Part shown: positions 23,041 to 36,200 of the stretch, piece by piece | How positions within the stretch are numbered: position 1 is the first letter of the stretch | Layout of the letters: every line of letters starts with the position of its first letter | Assembly (NCBI GenBank): GCA_037074705.1 | Contig: JAYJMR010000058.1 | Span: forward strand, 95,985-159,984 | Reading direction: 5' to 3' | DNA from: Zhengitettix transpicula | Lineage: Eukaryota > Arthropoda > Insecta > Orthoptera > Tetrigidae | Length of the DNA: 64,000 bases | Notes under the pieces: generated by a model | Told to the model about the DNA's origin: nothing | What the model saw: only the letters and a program-made list of their open reading frames with translations | The model's database searches: none | Translations under genes and position numbers: made by a program

Positions 23041-24768
23041 TGAGTAATTTTTATAAAAAAACGAGTCATTTATTATGAAATAAGACTTTGTTATTTGAAG
23101 ATTCTTGGTTGGTGAAATTCCAAACTTGTCGTCGAAACGTCGAAATATTGGGATATATTAATTAATATTAATAGATTAAGATTTTAATAGTGCAGGTTTG
23201 AGTAATTTTTATAAAGAACGAGTCATTTATTATGAAATAAGTCTTTGTTATTTGAAGATTCTTGGTTGGTGAAATTCCAAACTTGTCGTCGAAACGTCGA
23301 AATATTACGATATATTAATTAATATTAATGGATTAAGATTTTAGAAGTGCAGGTTTGAGTAATTTTTATAAAGAACGAGTCATTTATTATGAAATAAGAC
23401 TTTGTTATTTAAAGATTCTTGGTTGGTGAAATTCCAAACTTGTCGTCGAAACGTCGAAATATTACGATATATTAATTAATATTAATGGATTAAGATTTTA
23501 GAAGTGCTGGTTTGAGTAATTTTTATAAAGAACGAGTCATTTATTATGAAATAAGACTTTGTTATTTGAAGATTCTTGGTTGGTGAAATTCCAAACTTGT
23601 CGTCGAAACGTCGAAATATTACGATATATTAATTAATATTAATGGATTAAGATTTTAGAAGTGCAGGTTTGAGTAATTTTTATAAAGAACGAGTCATTTA
23701 TTATGAAATAAGACTTTGTTATTTGAAGATTCTTGGTTGGTGAAATTCCAAACTTGTCGTCGAAACGTCGAAATATTTTGATATATTAATTAATATTAAT
23801 AGATTAAGATTTTAGAAGTGCTGGTTTGAGTAATTTTTATAAAGAACGAGTCATTTATTATGAAATAAGACTTTGTTATTTGAAGATTCTTGGTTGGTGA
23901 AATTCCAAACTTGTCGTCGAAACGTCGAAATATTACGATATATTAATTAATATTAATGGATTAAGATTTAAGAAGTGCAGGTTTGAGTAATTTTTATAAA
24001 GAACTAGTCATTTATTATGAAATAAGACTTTGTTATTTGAAGATTCTTGGTTGGTGAAATTCCAAACTTGTCGTCGAAACGTCGAAATATTTTGATATAT
24101 TAATTAATATTAATAGATTAAGATTTTAGAATTGCTGGTTTGAGTAATTTTTATAAAGAACGAGTCATTTATTATAAAATAAGACTTTGTTATTTGAAGA
24201 TTCTTGGTTGGTGAAATTCCAAACTTGTCGTCGAAACGTCGAAATATTACGATATATTAATTAATATTAATGGATTAAGATTTTAGAAGTGCTGGTTTGA
24301 GTAATTTTTATAAAGAACGAGTCATTTATTATGAAATAAGGCTTTGTTATTTGAAGATTCTTGGTTGGTGAAATTCCAAACTTGTCGTCGAAACGTCGAA
24401 ATATTTTGATATATTAATTAATATTAATAGATTAAGATTTTAGAAGTGCTGGTTTGAGTAATTTTTATAAAGAACGAGTCATTTATTATAAAATAAGACA
24501 TTGTTATTTGAAGATTCTTGGTTGGTGAAATTCCAAACTTGTTCTCGAAACGTCGAAATATTACGACATATTAATTAATATTAATAGATTAAGATTTTAG
24601 AAGTGCTGGTTTGAGTAATTTTTATAAAGAACGAGTCATTTATTATGAAATAAGACTTTGTTATTTGAAGATTCTTGGTTGGTGAAATTCCAAACTTGTC
24701 GTCGAAACGTCGAAATATTATGATATATTAATTAATATTAATAGATTAAGATTTTAGAAGTGCAGGTT
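23041..24768. repeat. 11-monomer tandem unit, copy 2 (1,728 bp)
   Basis: Markers are at 23,051, 23,185, 23,409, 24,001, 24,338 and 24,541, each at constant offset 1,728 from copy 1. By eye the two copies are almost identical base for base, so this is one of the most recent duplications in the window. The monomer after it returns to the 17-kb-type module (GAACGAATC, then AATAAGTATTAAT). Confidence 0.88.
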
Positions 24769-27700
24769 TGAGTAATTTTTATAAAGAACGAATCATTTAT
24801 TATGAAATAAGACTTTGTTATTTGAAGATTCTTGGTTGGTGAAATTCCAAACTTGTCGTCGAAACGTCGAAATATTATGATATATTAATAAGTATTAATA
24901 GATTAAGATTTTAGAAGTGCTGGTTTGAGTAATTTTTATAAAGAACGAGTCATTTATTTTGAAATAAGACTTTGTTATTTAAAGATACTTGGTTGGTGAA
25001 ATTCCAAACTTGTCGTCGAAACGTCGAAATATTGGGATATATTAATTAATATTAATAGATTAAGATTTTAAAAGTGCAGGTTTGACTAATTTTTATAAAG
25101 AACGAGTCATTTATTATGAAATAAGACTTTGTTATTTGAAGATTTTTGGTTGGTGAAATTCCAAACTTGTCGTCGAAACGTCGAAATATTACGTAATATT
25201 AATTAATATTAATGGATTAAGATTTTAGAAGTGCAGGTTTGAGTAATTTTTATAAAGAACGAGTCATTTATTATGAAATAAGACTTTGTTATTTGAAGAT
25301 TCTTGGTTGGTGAAATTCCAAACTTGTCGTCGAAACGTCGAAATATTACGATATATTAATTAATATTAATGGATTAAGATTTTAGAAGTGCAGGTTTGAG
25401 TAATATTTATAAAGAACGAATCATTTATTATGAAATAAGACTTTGTTATTTGAAGATTCTTGGTAGGTGAAATTACAAACTTGTCGTCGAAACGTCGAAA
25501 TATTACGATATATTAATTAATATTAATGGAATAAGATTTTAGAAGTGCAGGTTTGAGTAATTTTTATAAAAAAACGAGTCATTTATTATGAAATAAGACT
25601 TTGTTATTTGAAGATTCTTGGTTGGTGAAATTCCAAACTTGTCGTCGAAACGTCGAAATATTGGGATATATTAATTAATATTAATAGATTAAGATTTTAA
25701 TAGTGCAGGTTTGAGTAATTTTTATAAAGAACGAGTCATTTATTATGAAATAAGTCTTTGTTATTTGAAGATTCTTGGTTGGTGAAATTCCAAACTTGTC
25801 GTCGAAACGTCGAAATATTACGATATATTAATTAATATTAATGGATTAAGATTTTAGAAGTGCAGGTTTGAGTAATTTTTATAAAGAACGAGTCATTTAT
25901 TATGAAATAAGACTTTGTGATTTAAAGATTCTTGGTTGGTGAAATTCCAAACTTGTCGTCGAAACGACGAAATATTACGATATATTAATTAATATTAATG
26001 GATTAAGATTTTAGAAGTGCTGGTTTGAGTAATTTTTATAAAGAACGAGTCATTTATTATGAAATAAGACTTTGTTATTTGAAGATTCTTGGTTGGTGAA
26101 ATTCCAAACTTGTCGTCGAAACGTCGAAATATTACGATATATTAATTAATATTAATGGATTAAGATTTTAGAAGTGCAGGTTTGAGTAATTTTTATAAAG
26201 AACGAGTCATTTATTATGAAATAAGACATTGTTATTTGAAGATTCTTGGTTGGTGAAATTCCAAACTTGTCGTCGAAACGTCGAAATATTACGACATATT
26301 AATTAATATTAATAGATTAAGATTTTAGAAGTGCTGGTTTGAGTAATTTTTATAAAGAACGAGTCATTTATTATGAAATAAGACTTTGTTATTTGAAGAT
26401 TCTTGGTTGGTGAAATTCCAAACTTGTCGTCGAAACGTCGAAATATTACGATATATTAATTAATATTAATAGATTAAGATTTTAGAAGTGTAGGTTTGAG
26501 TAATTTTTATAAAGAACGAATCATTTATTATGAAATAAGACTTTGTTATTTGAAGATTCTTGGTTGGTGAAATTCCAAACTTGTCGTCGAAACGTCGAAA
26601 TATTACGATATATTAATTAATATTAATGGATTAAGATTTAAGAAGTGCAGGTTTGAGTAATTTTTATAAAGAACTAGTCATTTATTATGAAATAAGACTT
26701 TGTTATTTGAAGATTCTTGGTTGGTGAAATTCCAAACTTGTCGTCGAAACGTCGAAATATTTTGATATATTAATTAATATTAATAGATTAAGATTTTAGA
26801 ATTGCTGGTTTGAGTAATTTTTATAAAGAACGAGTCATTTATTATAAAATAAGACTTTGTTATTTGAAGATTCTTGGTTGGTGAAATTCCAAACTTGTCG
26901 TCGAAACGTCGAAATATTACGATATATTAATTAATATTAATGGATTAAGATTTTAGAAGTGCTGGTTTGAGTAATTTTTATAAAGAACGAGTCATTTATT
27001 ATGAAATAAGACTTTGTTATTTGAAGATTCTTGGTTGGTGAAATTCCAAACTTGTCGTCGAAACGTCGAAATATTTTGATATATTAATTAATATTAATAG
27101 ATTAAGATTTTAGAAGTGCTGGTTTGAGTAATTTTTATAAAGAACGAGTCATTTATTATAAAATAAGACATTGTTATTTGAAGATTCTTGGTTGGTGAAA
27201 TTCCAAACTTGTCGTCGAAACGTCGAAATATTACGACATATTAATTAATATTAATAGATTAAGATTTTAGAAGTGCTGGTTTGAGTAATTTTTATAAAGA
27301 ACGAGTCATTTATTATGAAATAAGACTTTGTTATTTGAAGATTCTTGGTTGGTGAAATTCCAAACTTGTCGTCGAAACGTCGAAATATTGGGATATATTA
27401 ATTAATATTAATAGATTAAGATTTTAGAAGTGCAGGTTTGAGTACTTTTTATAAAGAACGAGTCATTTATTATGAAATAAGTCTTTGTTATTTGAAGATT
27501 CTTGGTTGGTGAAATTCCAAACTTGTCGTCGAAACGTCGAAATATTACGATATATTAATTAATATTAATGGATTAAGATTTTAGAAGTGCAGGTTTGAGT
27601 AATTTTTATAAAGAACGAGTCATTTATTATGAAATAAGACTTTGTTATTTGAAGATTCTTGGTTGGTGAAATTCCAAACTTGTCGTCGAAACGTCGAAAT

Positions 27701-30700
27701 ATTACGATATATTAATTAATATTAATGGATTAAGATTTTAGAAGTGCTGGTTTGAGTAATTTTTATAAAGAACGAGTCATTTATTATGAAATAAGACTTT
27801 GTTATTTGAAGATTCTTGGTTGGTGAAATTCCAAACTTGTCGTCGAAACGTCGAAATATTACGATATATTAATTAATATTAATGGATTAAGATTTTAGAA
27901 GTGCAGGTTTGAGTAATTTTTATAAAGAACGAGTCATTTATTATGAAATAAGACTTTGTTATTTGAAGATTCTTGGTTGGTGAAGTTCCAAACTTGTCGT
28001 CGAAACGTCGAAATATTACGATATATTAATTAATATTAATGGAATAAGATTTTAGAAGTGCAGGTTTGAGTAATTTTTATAAAAAAACGAGTCATTTATT
28101 ATGAAATAAGACTTTGTTATTTGAAGATTCTTGGTTGGTGAAATTCCAAACTTGTCGTCGAAACGTCGAAATATTGGGATATATTAATTAATATTAATAG
28201 ATTAAGATTTTAATAGTGCAGGTTTGAGTAATTTTTATAAAGAACGAGTCATTTATTATGAAATAAGTCTTTGTTATTTGAAGATTCTTGGTTGGTGAAA
28301 TTCCAAACTTGTCGTCGAAACGTCGAAATATTACGATATATTAATTAATATTAATGGATTAAGATTTTAGAAGTGCAGGTTTGAGTAATTTTTATAAAGA
28401 ACGAGTCATTTATTATGAAATAAGACTTTGTTATTTAAAGATTCTTGGTTGGTGAAATTCCAAACTTGTCGTCGAAACGTCGAAATATTACGATATATTA
28501 ATTAATATTAATGGATTAAGATTTTAGAAGTGCTGGTTTGAGTAATTTTTATAAAGAACGAGTCATTTATTATGAAATAAGACTTTGTTATTTGAAGATT
28601 CTTGGTTGGTGAAATTCCAAACTTGTCGTCGAAACGTCGAAATATTACGATATATTAATTAATATTAATGGATTAAGATTTTAGAAGTGCAGGTTTGAGT
28701 AATTTTTATAAAGAACGAGTCATTTATTATGAAATAAGACTTTGTTATTTGAAGATTCTTGGTTGGTGAAATTCCAAACTTGTCGTCGAAACGTCGAAAT
28801 ATTTTGATATATTAATTAATATTAATAGATTAAGATTTTAGAAGTGCTGGTTTGAGTAATTTTTATAAAGAACGAGTCATTTATTATGAAATAAGACTTT
28901 GTTATTTGAAGATTCTTGGTTGGTGAAATTCCAAACTTGTCGTCGAAACGTCGAAATATTACGATATATTAATTAATATTAATGGATTAAGATTTAAGAA
29001 GTGCAGGTTTGAGTAATTTTTATAAAGAACTAGTCATTTATTATGAAATAAGACTTTGTTATTTGAAGATTCTTGGTTGGTGAAATTCCAAACTTGTCGT
29101 CGAAACGTCGAAATATTTTGATATATTAATTAATATTAATAGATTAAGATTTTAGAATTGCTGGTTTGAGTAATTTTTATAAAGAACGAGTCATTTATTA
29201 TAAAATAAGACTTTGTTATTTGAAGATTCTTGGTTGGTGAAATTCCAAACTTGTCGTCGAAACGTCGAAATATTACGATATATTAATTAATATTAATGGA
29301 TTAAGATTTTAGAAGTGCTGGTTTGAGTAATTTTTATAAAGAACGAGTCATTTATTATGAAATAAGACTTTGTTATTTGAAGATTCTTGGTTGGTGAAAT
29401 TCCAAACTTGTCGTCGAAACGTCGAAATATTACGATATATTAATTAATATTAATAGATTAAGATTTTAGAAGTGTAGGTTTGAGTAATTTTTATAAAGAA
29501 CGAATCATTTATTATGAAATAAGACTTTGTTATTTGAAGATTCTTGGTTGGTGAAATTCCAAACTTGTCGTCGAAACGTCGAAATATTACGATATATTAA
29601 TTAATATTAATGGATTAAGATTTAAGAAGTGCAGGTTTGAGTAATTTTTATAAAGAACTAGTCATTTATTATGAAATAAGACTTTGTTATTTGAAGATTC
29701 TTGGTTGGTGAAATTCCAAACTTGTCGTCGAAACGTCGAAATATTTTGATATATTAATTAATATTAATAGATTAAGATTTTAGAATTGCTGGTTTGAGTA
29801 ATTTTTATAAAGAACGAGTCATTTATTATAAAATAAGACTTTGTTATTTGAAGATTCTTGGTTGGTGAAATTCCAAACTTGTCGTCGAAACGTCGAAATA
29901 TTACGATATATTAATTAATATTAATGGATTAAGATTTTAGAAGTGCTGGTTTGAGTAATTTTTATAAAGAACGAGTCATTTATTATGAAATAAGACTTTG
30001 TTATTTGAAGATTCTTGGTTGGTGAAATTCCAAACTTGTCGTCGAAACGTCGAAATATTTTGATATATTAATTAATATTAATAGATTAAGATTTTAGAAG
30101 TGCTGGTTTGAGTAATTTTTATAAAGAACGAGTCATTTATTATAAAATAAGACATTGTTATTTGAAGATTCTTGGTTGGTGAAATTCCAAACTTGTCGTC
30201 GAAACGTCGAAATATTACGACATATTAATTAATATTAATAGATTAAGATTTTAGAAGTGCTGGTTTGAGTAATTTTTATAAAGAACGAGTCATTTATTAT
30301 GAAATAAGACTTTGTTATTTGAAGATTCTTGGTTGGTGAAATTCCAAACTTGTCGTCGAAACGTCGAAATATTATGATATATTAATTAATATTAATAGAT
30401 TAAGATTTTAGAAGTGCAGGTTTGAGTAATTTTTATAAAGAACGAATCATTTATTATGAAATAAGACTTTGTTATTTGAAGATTCTTGGTTGGTGAAATT
30501 CCAAACTTGTCGTCGAAACGTCGAAATATTATGATATATTAATAAGTATTAATAGATTAAGATTTTAGAAGTGCTGGTTTGATTAATTTTTATAAAGAAC
30601 GAGTCATTTATTTTGAAATAAGACTTTGTTATTTGAAGATACTTGGTTGGTGAAATTCCAAACTTGTCGTCGAAACGTCGAAATATTGGGATATATTAAT

Positions 30701-31639
30701 TAATATTAATAGATTAAGATTTTAAAAGTGCAGGTTTGACTAATTTTTATAAAGAACGAGTCATTTATTATGAAATAAGACTTTGTTATTTGAAGATTCT
30801 TGGTTGGTGAAATTCCAAACTTGTCGTCGAAACGTCGAAATATTACGTAATATTAATTAATATTAATGGATTAAGATTTTAGAAGTGCAGGTTTGAGTAA
30901 TTTTTATAAAGAACGAGTCATTTATTATGAAATAAGACTTTGTTATTTGAAGATTCTTGGTTGGTGAAATTCCAAACTTGTCGTCGAAACGTCGAAATAT
31001 TACGATATATTAATTAATATTAATGGATTAAGATTTTAGAAGTGCAGGTTTGAGTAATATTTATAAAGAACGAATCATTTATTATGAAATAAGACTTTGT
31101 TATTTGAAGATTCTTGGTAGGTGAAATTACAAACTTGTCGTCGAAACGTCGAAATATTACGATATATTAATTAATATTAATGGAATAAGATTTTAGAAGT
31201 GCAGGTTTGAGTAATTTTTATAAAAAAACGAGTCATTTATTATGAAATAAGACTTTGTTATTTGAAGATTCTTGGTTGGTGAAATTCCAAACTTGTCGTC
31301 GAAACGTCGAAATATTGGGATATATTAATTAATATTAATAGATTAAGATTTTAGAAGTGCAGGTTTGAGTACTTTTTATAAAGAACGAGTCATTTATTAT
31401 GAAATAAGTCTTTGTTATTTGAAGATTCTTGGTTGGTGAAATTCCAAACTTGTCGTCGAAACGTCGAAATATTACGATATATTAATTAATATTAATGGAT
31501 TAAGATTTTAGAAGTGCAGGTTTGAGTAATTTTTATAAAGAACGAGTCATTTATTATGAAATAAGACTTTGTTATTTGAAGATTCTTGGTTGGTGAAATT
31601 CCAAACTTGTCGTCGAAACGTCGAAATATTACGATATAT

Positions 31640-33260
31640 TAATTAATATTAATGGATTAAGATTTTAGAAGTGCTGGTTTGAGTAATTTTTATAAAGAAC
31701 GAGTCATTTATTATGAAATAAGACTTTGTTATTTGAAGATTCTTGGTTGGTGAAATTCCAAACTTGTCGTCGAAACGTCGAAATATTACGATATATTAAT
31801 TAATATTAATGGATTAAGATTTTAGAAGTGCAGGTTTGAGTAATTTTTATAAAGAACGAGTCATTTATTATGAAATAAGACTTTGTTATTTGAAGATTCT
31901 TGGTTGGTGAAGTTCCAAACTTGTCGTCGAAACGTCGAAATATTACGATATATTAATTAATATTAATGGATTAAGATTTTAGAAGTGCTGGTTTGAGTAA
32001 TTTTTATAAAGAACGAGTCATTTATTATGAAATAAGACTTTGTTATTTGAAGATTCTTGGTTGGTGAAATTCCAAACTTGTCGTCGAAACGTCGAAATAT
32101 TACGATATATTAATTAATATTAATGGATTAAGATTTTAGAAGTGCAGGTTTGAGTAATTTTTATAAAGAACAAGTCATTTATTATGAAATAAGACTTTGT
32201 TATTTGAAGATTCTTGGTTGGTGAAATTCCAAACTTGTCGTCGAAACGTCGAAATATTACGATATATTAATTAATATTAATGGATTAAGATTTTAGAAGT
32301 GCTGGTTTGAGTAATTTTTATAAAGAACGAGTCATTTATTATGAAATAAGACTTTGTTATTTGAAGATTCTTGGTTGGTGAAATTCCAAACTTGTCGTCG
32401 AAACGTCGAAATATTACGATATATTAATTAATATTAATGGAATAAGATTTTAGAAGTGCAGGTTTGAGTAATTTTTATAAAGAACGAGTCATTTATTATG
32501 AAATAAGACTTTGTTATTTGAAGATTCTTGGTTGGTGAAATTCCAAACTTGTCGTCGAAACGTCGAAATATTACGATATATTAATTAATATTAATGGATT
32601 AAGATTTTAGAAGTGCTGGTTTGAGTAATTTTTATAAAGAACGAGTCATTTATTATGAAATAAGACTTTGTTATTTGAAGATTCTTGGTTGGTGAAATTC
32701 CAAACTTGTCGTCGAAACGTCGAAATATTACGATATATTAATTAATATTAATGGATTAAGATTTTAGAAGTGCAGGTTTGAGTAATTTTTATAAAGAACG
32801 AGTCATTTATTATGAAATAAGACTTTGTTATTTGAAGATTCTTGGTTGGTGAAATTCCAAACTAGTCGTCGAAACGTCGAAATATTACGATATATTAATT
32901 AATATTAATGGATTAAGATTTTAGAAGTGCTGGTTTGAGTAATTTTTATAAAGAACGAGTCATTTATTATGAAATAAGACTTTGTTATTTGAAGATTCTT
33001 GGTTGGTGAAATTCCAAACTTGTCGTCGAAACGTCGAAATATTACGATATATTAATTAATATTAATGGATTAAGATTTTAGAAGTGCAGGTTTGAGTAAT
33101 TTTTATAAAGAACGAGTCATTTATTATGAAATAAGACTTTGTTATTTGAAGATTCTTGGTTGTTGAAATTCCAAACTTGTCGTCGAAACGTCGAAATATT
33201 ACGATATATTAATTAATATTAATGGATTAAGATTTTAGAAGTGCTGGTTTGAGTAATTTT
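31640..33260. repeat. Alternating two-monomer (314-bp) unit
   Basis: Successive monomers alternate strictly between GTGCTGG and GTGCAGG at positions 34-39: T, A, T, A and so on from about 31,672 to 33,240, roughly five dimers. The pattern stops where two GTGCTGG monomers follow each other (33,240 and 33,397). All these monomers have the ACG triplet, and nearly all have G at position 16. Base 32,170 has a private AACAAGTC change. Confidence 0.75.
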
Positions 33261-36200
33261 TATAAAGAACGAGTCATTTATTATGAAATAAGACTTTGTT
33301 ATTTGAAGATTCTTGGTTGGTGAAATTCCAAACTTGTCGTCGAAACGTCGAAATATTACGATATATTAATTAATATTAATGGATTAAGATTTTAGAAGTG
33401 CTGGTTTGAGTAATTTTTATAAAGAACGAGTCATTTATTATGAAATAAGACTTTGTTATTTGAAGATTCTTGGTTGGTGAAATTCCAAACTTGTCGTCGA
33501 AACGTCGAAATATTACGATATATTAAATAATATTAATGGATTAAGATTTTAGAAGTGCAGGTTTGAGTAATTTTTATAAAGAACGAGTCATTTATTATGA
33601 AATAAGACTTTGTTATTTAAAGATTCTTGGTTGGTGAAATTCCAAACTTGTCGTCGAAACGTCGAAATATTACGACATATTAATTAATATTAATGGATTA
33701 AGATTATAGAAGTGCTGGTTTGAGTAATTTTTATAAAGAACGAGTCATTTATTATGAAATAAGACTTTGTTATTTGAAGATTCTTGGTTGGTAAAATTCC
33801 AAACTTGTCGTCGAAACGTCGAAATATTACGATATATTAATTAATATTAATGGATTAAGATTTAGAAGTGCTGGTTTGAGTAATTTTTATAAAGAACGAA
33901 TCATTTATTATGAAATAAGACTTTGTTATTTGAAGATTCTTGGTTGGTGAAATTCCAAACTTGTCGTCGAAACGTCGAAATATTACGATATATTAATTAA
34001 TATTAATGGATTAAGATTTTAGAAGTGCAGGTTTGAGTAATTTTTATAAAGAACGAGTCATTTATTATGAAATAAGACTTTGTTATTTGAAGATTCTTGG
34101 TTGGTGAAATTCCAAACTTGTCGTCGAAACGTCGAAATATTACGATATATTAATTAATATTAATGGATGAAGATTTTAGAAGTGCTGGTTTGAGTAATTT
34201 TTATAAAGAACGAGTCATTTATTATGAAATAAGACTTTGTTATTTGAAGATTCTTGGTTGGTGAAATTCCAAACTTGTCGTCGAAACGTCGAAATATGAC
34301 GATATATTAATTAATATTAATGGAATAAGATTTTAGAAGTGCAGATTTGAGTAATTTTTAAAAAGAACGAGTCATTTATTATGAAATAAGACTTTGTTAT
34401 TTGAAGATTCTTGGTTGGTGAAATTCCAAACTTGTCGTCGAAACGTCGAAATATTACGATATATTAATTAATATTAATGGAATAAGATTATAGAAGTGCT
34501 GGTTTGAGTAATTTTTATAAAGAACGAGTCATTTATTATGAAAAAAGACTTTGTTATTTGAAGATTCTTGGTTGGTGAAATTCCAAACTTGTCGTCGAAA
34601 CGTCGAAATATTACGATATATTAATTAATATTAATGGATTAAGATTTTAGAAGTGCTGGTTTGAGTAATTTTTATAAAGAACGAGTCATTTATTATGAAA
34701 TAAGACTTTGTTATTTGAAGTATCTTGGTTGGTGAAATTCCAAACTTGTCGTCGAAACGTCGAAATATTACGATATATTAATTAATATTAATGGATTAAG
34801 ATTTTAGAAGTGCTGGTTTGAGTAATTTTTATAAAGAACGAGTCATTTATTATGAAATAAGACTTTGTTATTTGAAGATTCTTGGTTGGTGAAATTCCAA
34901 ACTTGTCGTCGAAACGTCGAAATATTACGATATATTAATTATTATTAATGGATGAAGATTTTAGATGTGCTGGTTTGAGTAATTTTTATAAAGAACGAGT
35001 CATTTATTATGAAATAAGACTTTGTTATTTGAAGATTCTTGGTTGGTGAAATTCAAACTTGTCGTCGAAACGTCGAAATATTACGATATATTAAATAATA
35101 TTAATGGATTAAGATTTTAGAAGTGCAGGTTTGAGTAATTTTTATAAAGAACGAGTCATTTATTATGAAATAAGACTTTGTTATTTGAAGATTCTTGGTT
35201 GGTGAAATTCCAAACTTGTCGTCGAAACGTCGAAATATTACGATATATTAATTAATATTAATAGATTAAGATTTTAGAAGTGCAGGTTTGAGTAATTTTT
35301 ATAAAGAACGAGTCATTTATTATGAAATAAGACTTTGTTATTTGAAGATTCTTGGTTGGTGAAATTCCAAACTTGTCGTCGAAACGTCGAAATATTACGA
35401 TATATTAATTAATATTAATGGATTAAGATTTTAGAAGTGCAGGTTTGAGTAATTTTTATAAAGAACGAGTCATTTATTATGAAATAAGACTTTGTTATTT
35501 GAAGATTCTTGGTTGGTGAAATTCCAAACTTGTCGTCGAAACGTCGAAATATTACGATATATTAATTAATATTAATAGATTAAGATTTTAGAAGTGCAGG
35601 TTTGACTAATTTTAAAAAAGAACGAGTCATTTATTATGAAATAAGACTTTGTTATTTGAAGATTCTTGGTTGGTGAAATTCCAAACTTGTCATCGAAACG
35701 TCGAAATATTACGATATATTAATTAATATTAATAGATTAAGATTTTAGAAGTGCTGGTTTGAGTAATTTTTATAAAGAACGAGTCATTTATTATGAAATA
35801 AGACTTTGTTATTTGAAGATTCTTGGTTGGTGAAATTCCAAACTTGTCGTCGAAACGTCGAAATATTATGATATATTAATTAATATAATAGATTAAGATT
35901 TTACAAGTGCAGGTTTGAGTAATTTTTATAAAGAACGAATCATTTATTATGAAATAAGACTTTGTTATTTGAAGATTCTTGGTTGGTGAAATTCCAAACT
36001 TGTCGTCGAAACGTCGAAATATTATGATATATTAATAAGTATTAATAGATTAAGATTTTAGAAGTGCTGGTTTGAGTAATTTTTATAAAGAACGAGTCAT
36101 TTATTATGAAATAAGACTTTGTTATTTGAAGATTCTTGGTTGGTGAAATTCCAAACTTGTCGTCGAAACGTCGAAATATTGGGATATATTAATTAATATT

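Larger units (their letters stand above)
17006..31940. repeat. Mosaic higher-order region of shuffled multi-monomer modules
   Basis: Rare markers recur in changing order. ACGTAATATT is at 17,511, 20,165, 25,191 and 30,845. GGTAGGTGAAATTACAAAC lies near 17,773, 20,433, 25,462 and 31,117. GAGTACTTTTT is near 20,686, 27,440 and 31,367. GAAGTTCC is at 21,228, 27,982 and 31,909. GTGTAGG is near 18,796, 26,488 and 29,472. Segment 18.7-21.25 kb matches 29.4-31.93 kb at about 10,676-10,681 (68 monomers). Segment 20.63-22.6 kb matches 27.39-29.35 kb at 6,754 (43 monomers plus 3). Segment 17.0-19.0 kb matches 24.7-26.7 kb at about 7,680-7,692. Confidence 0.8.
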
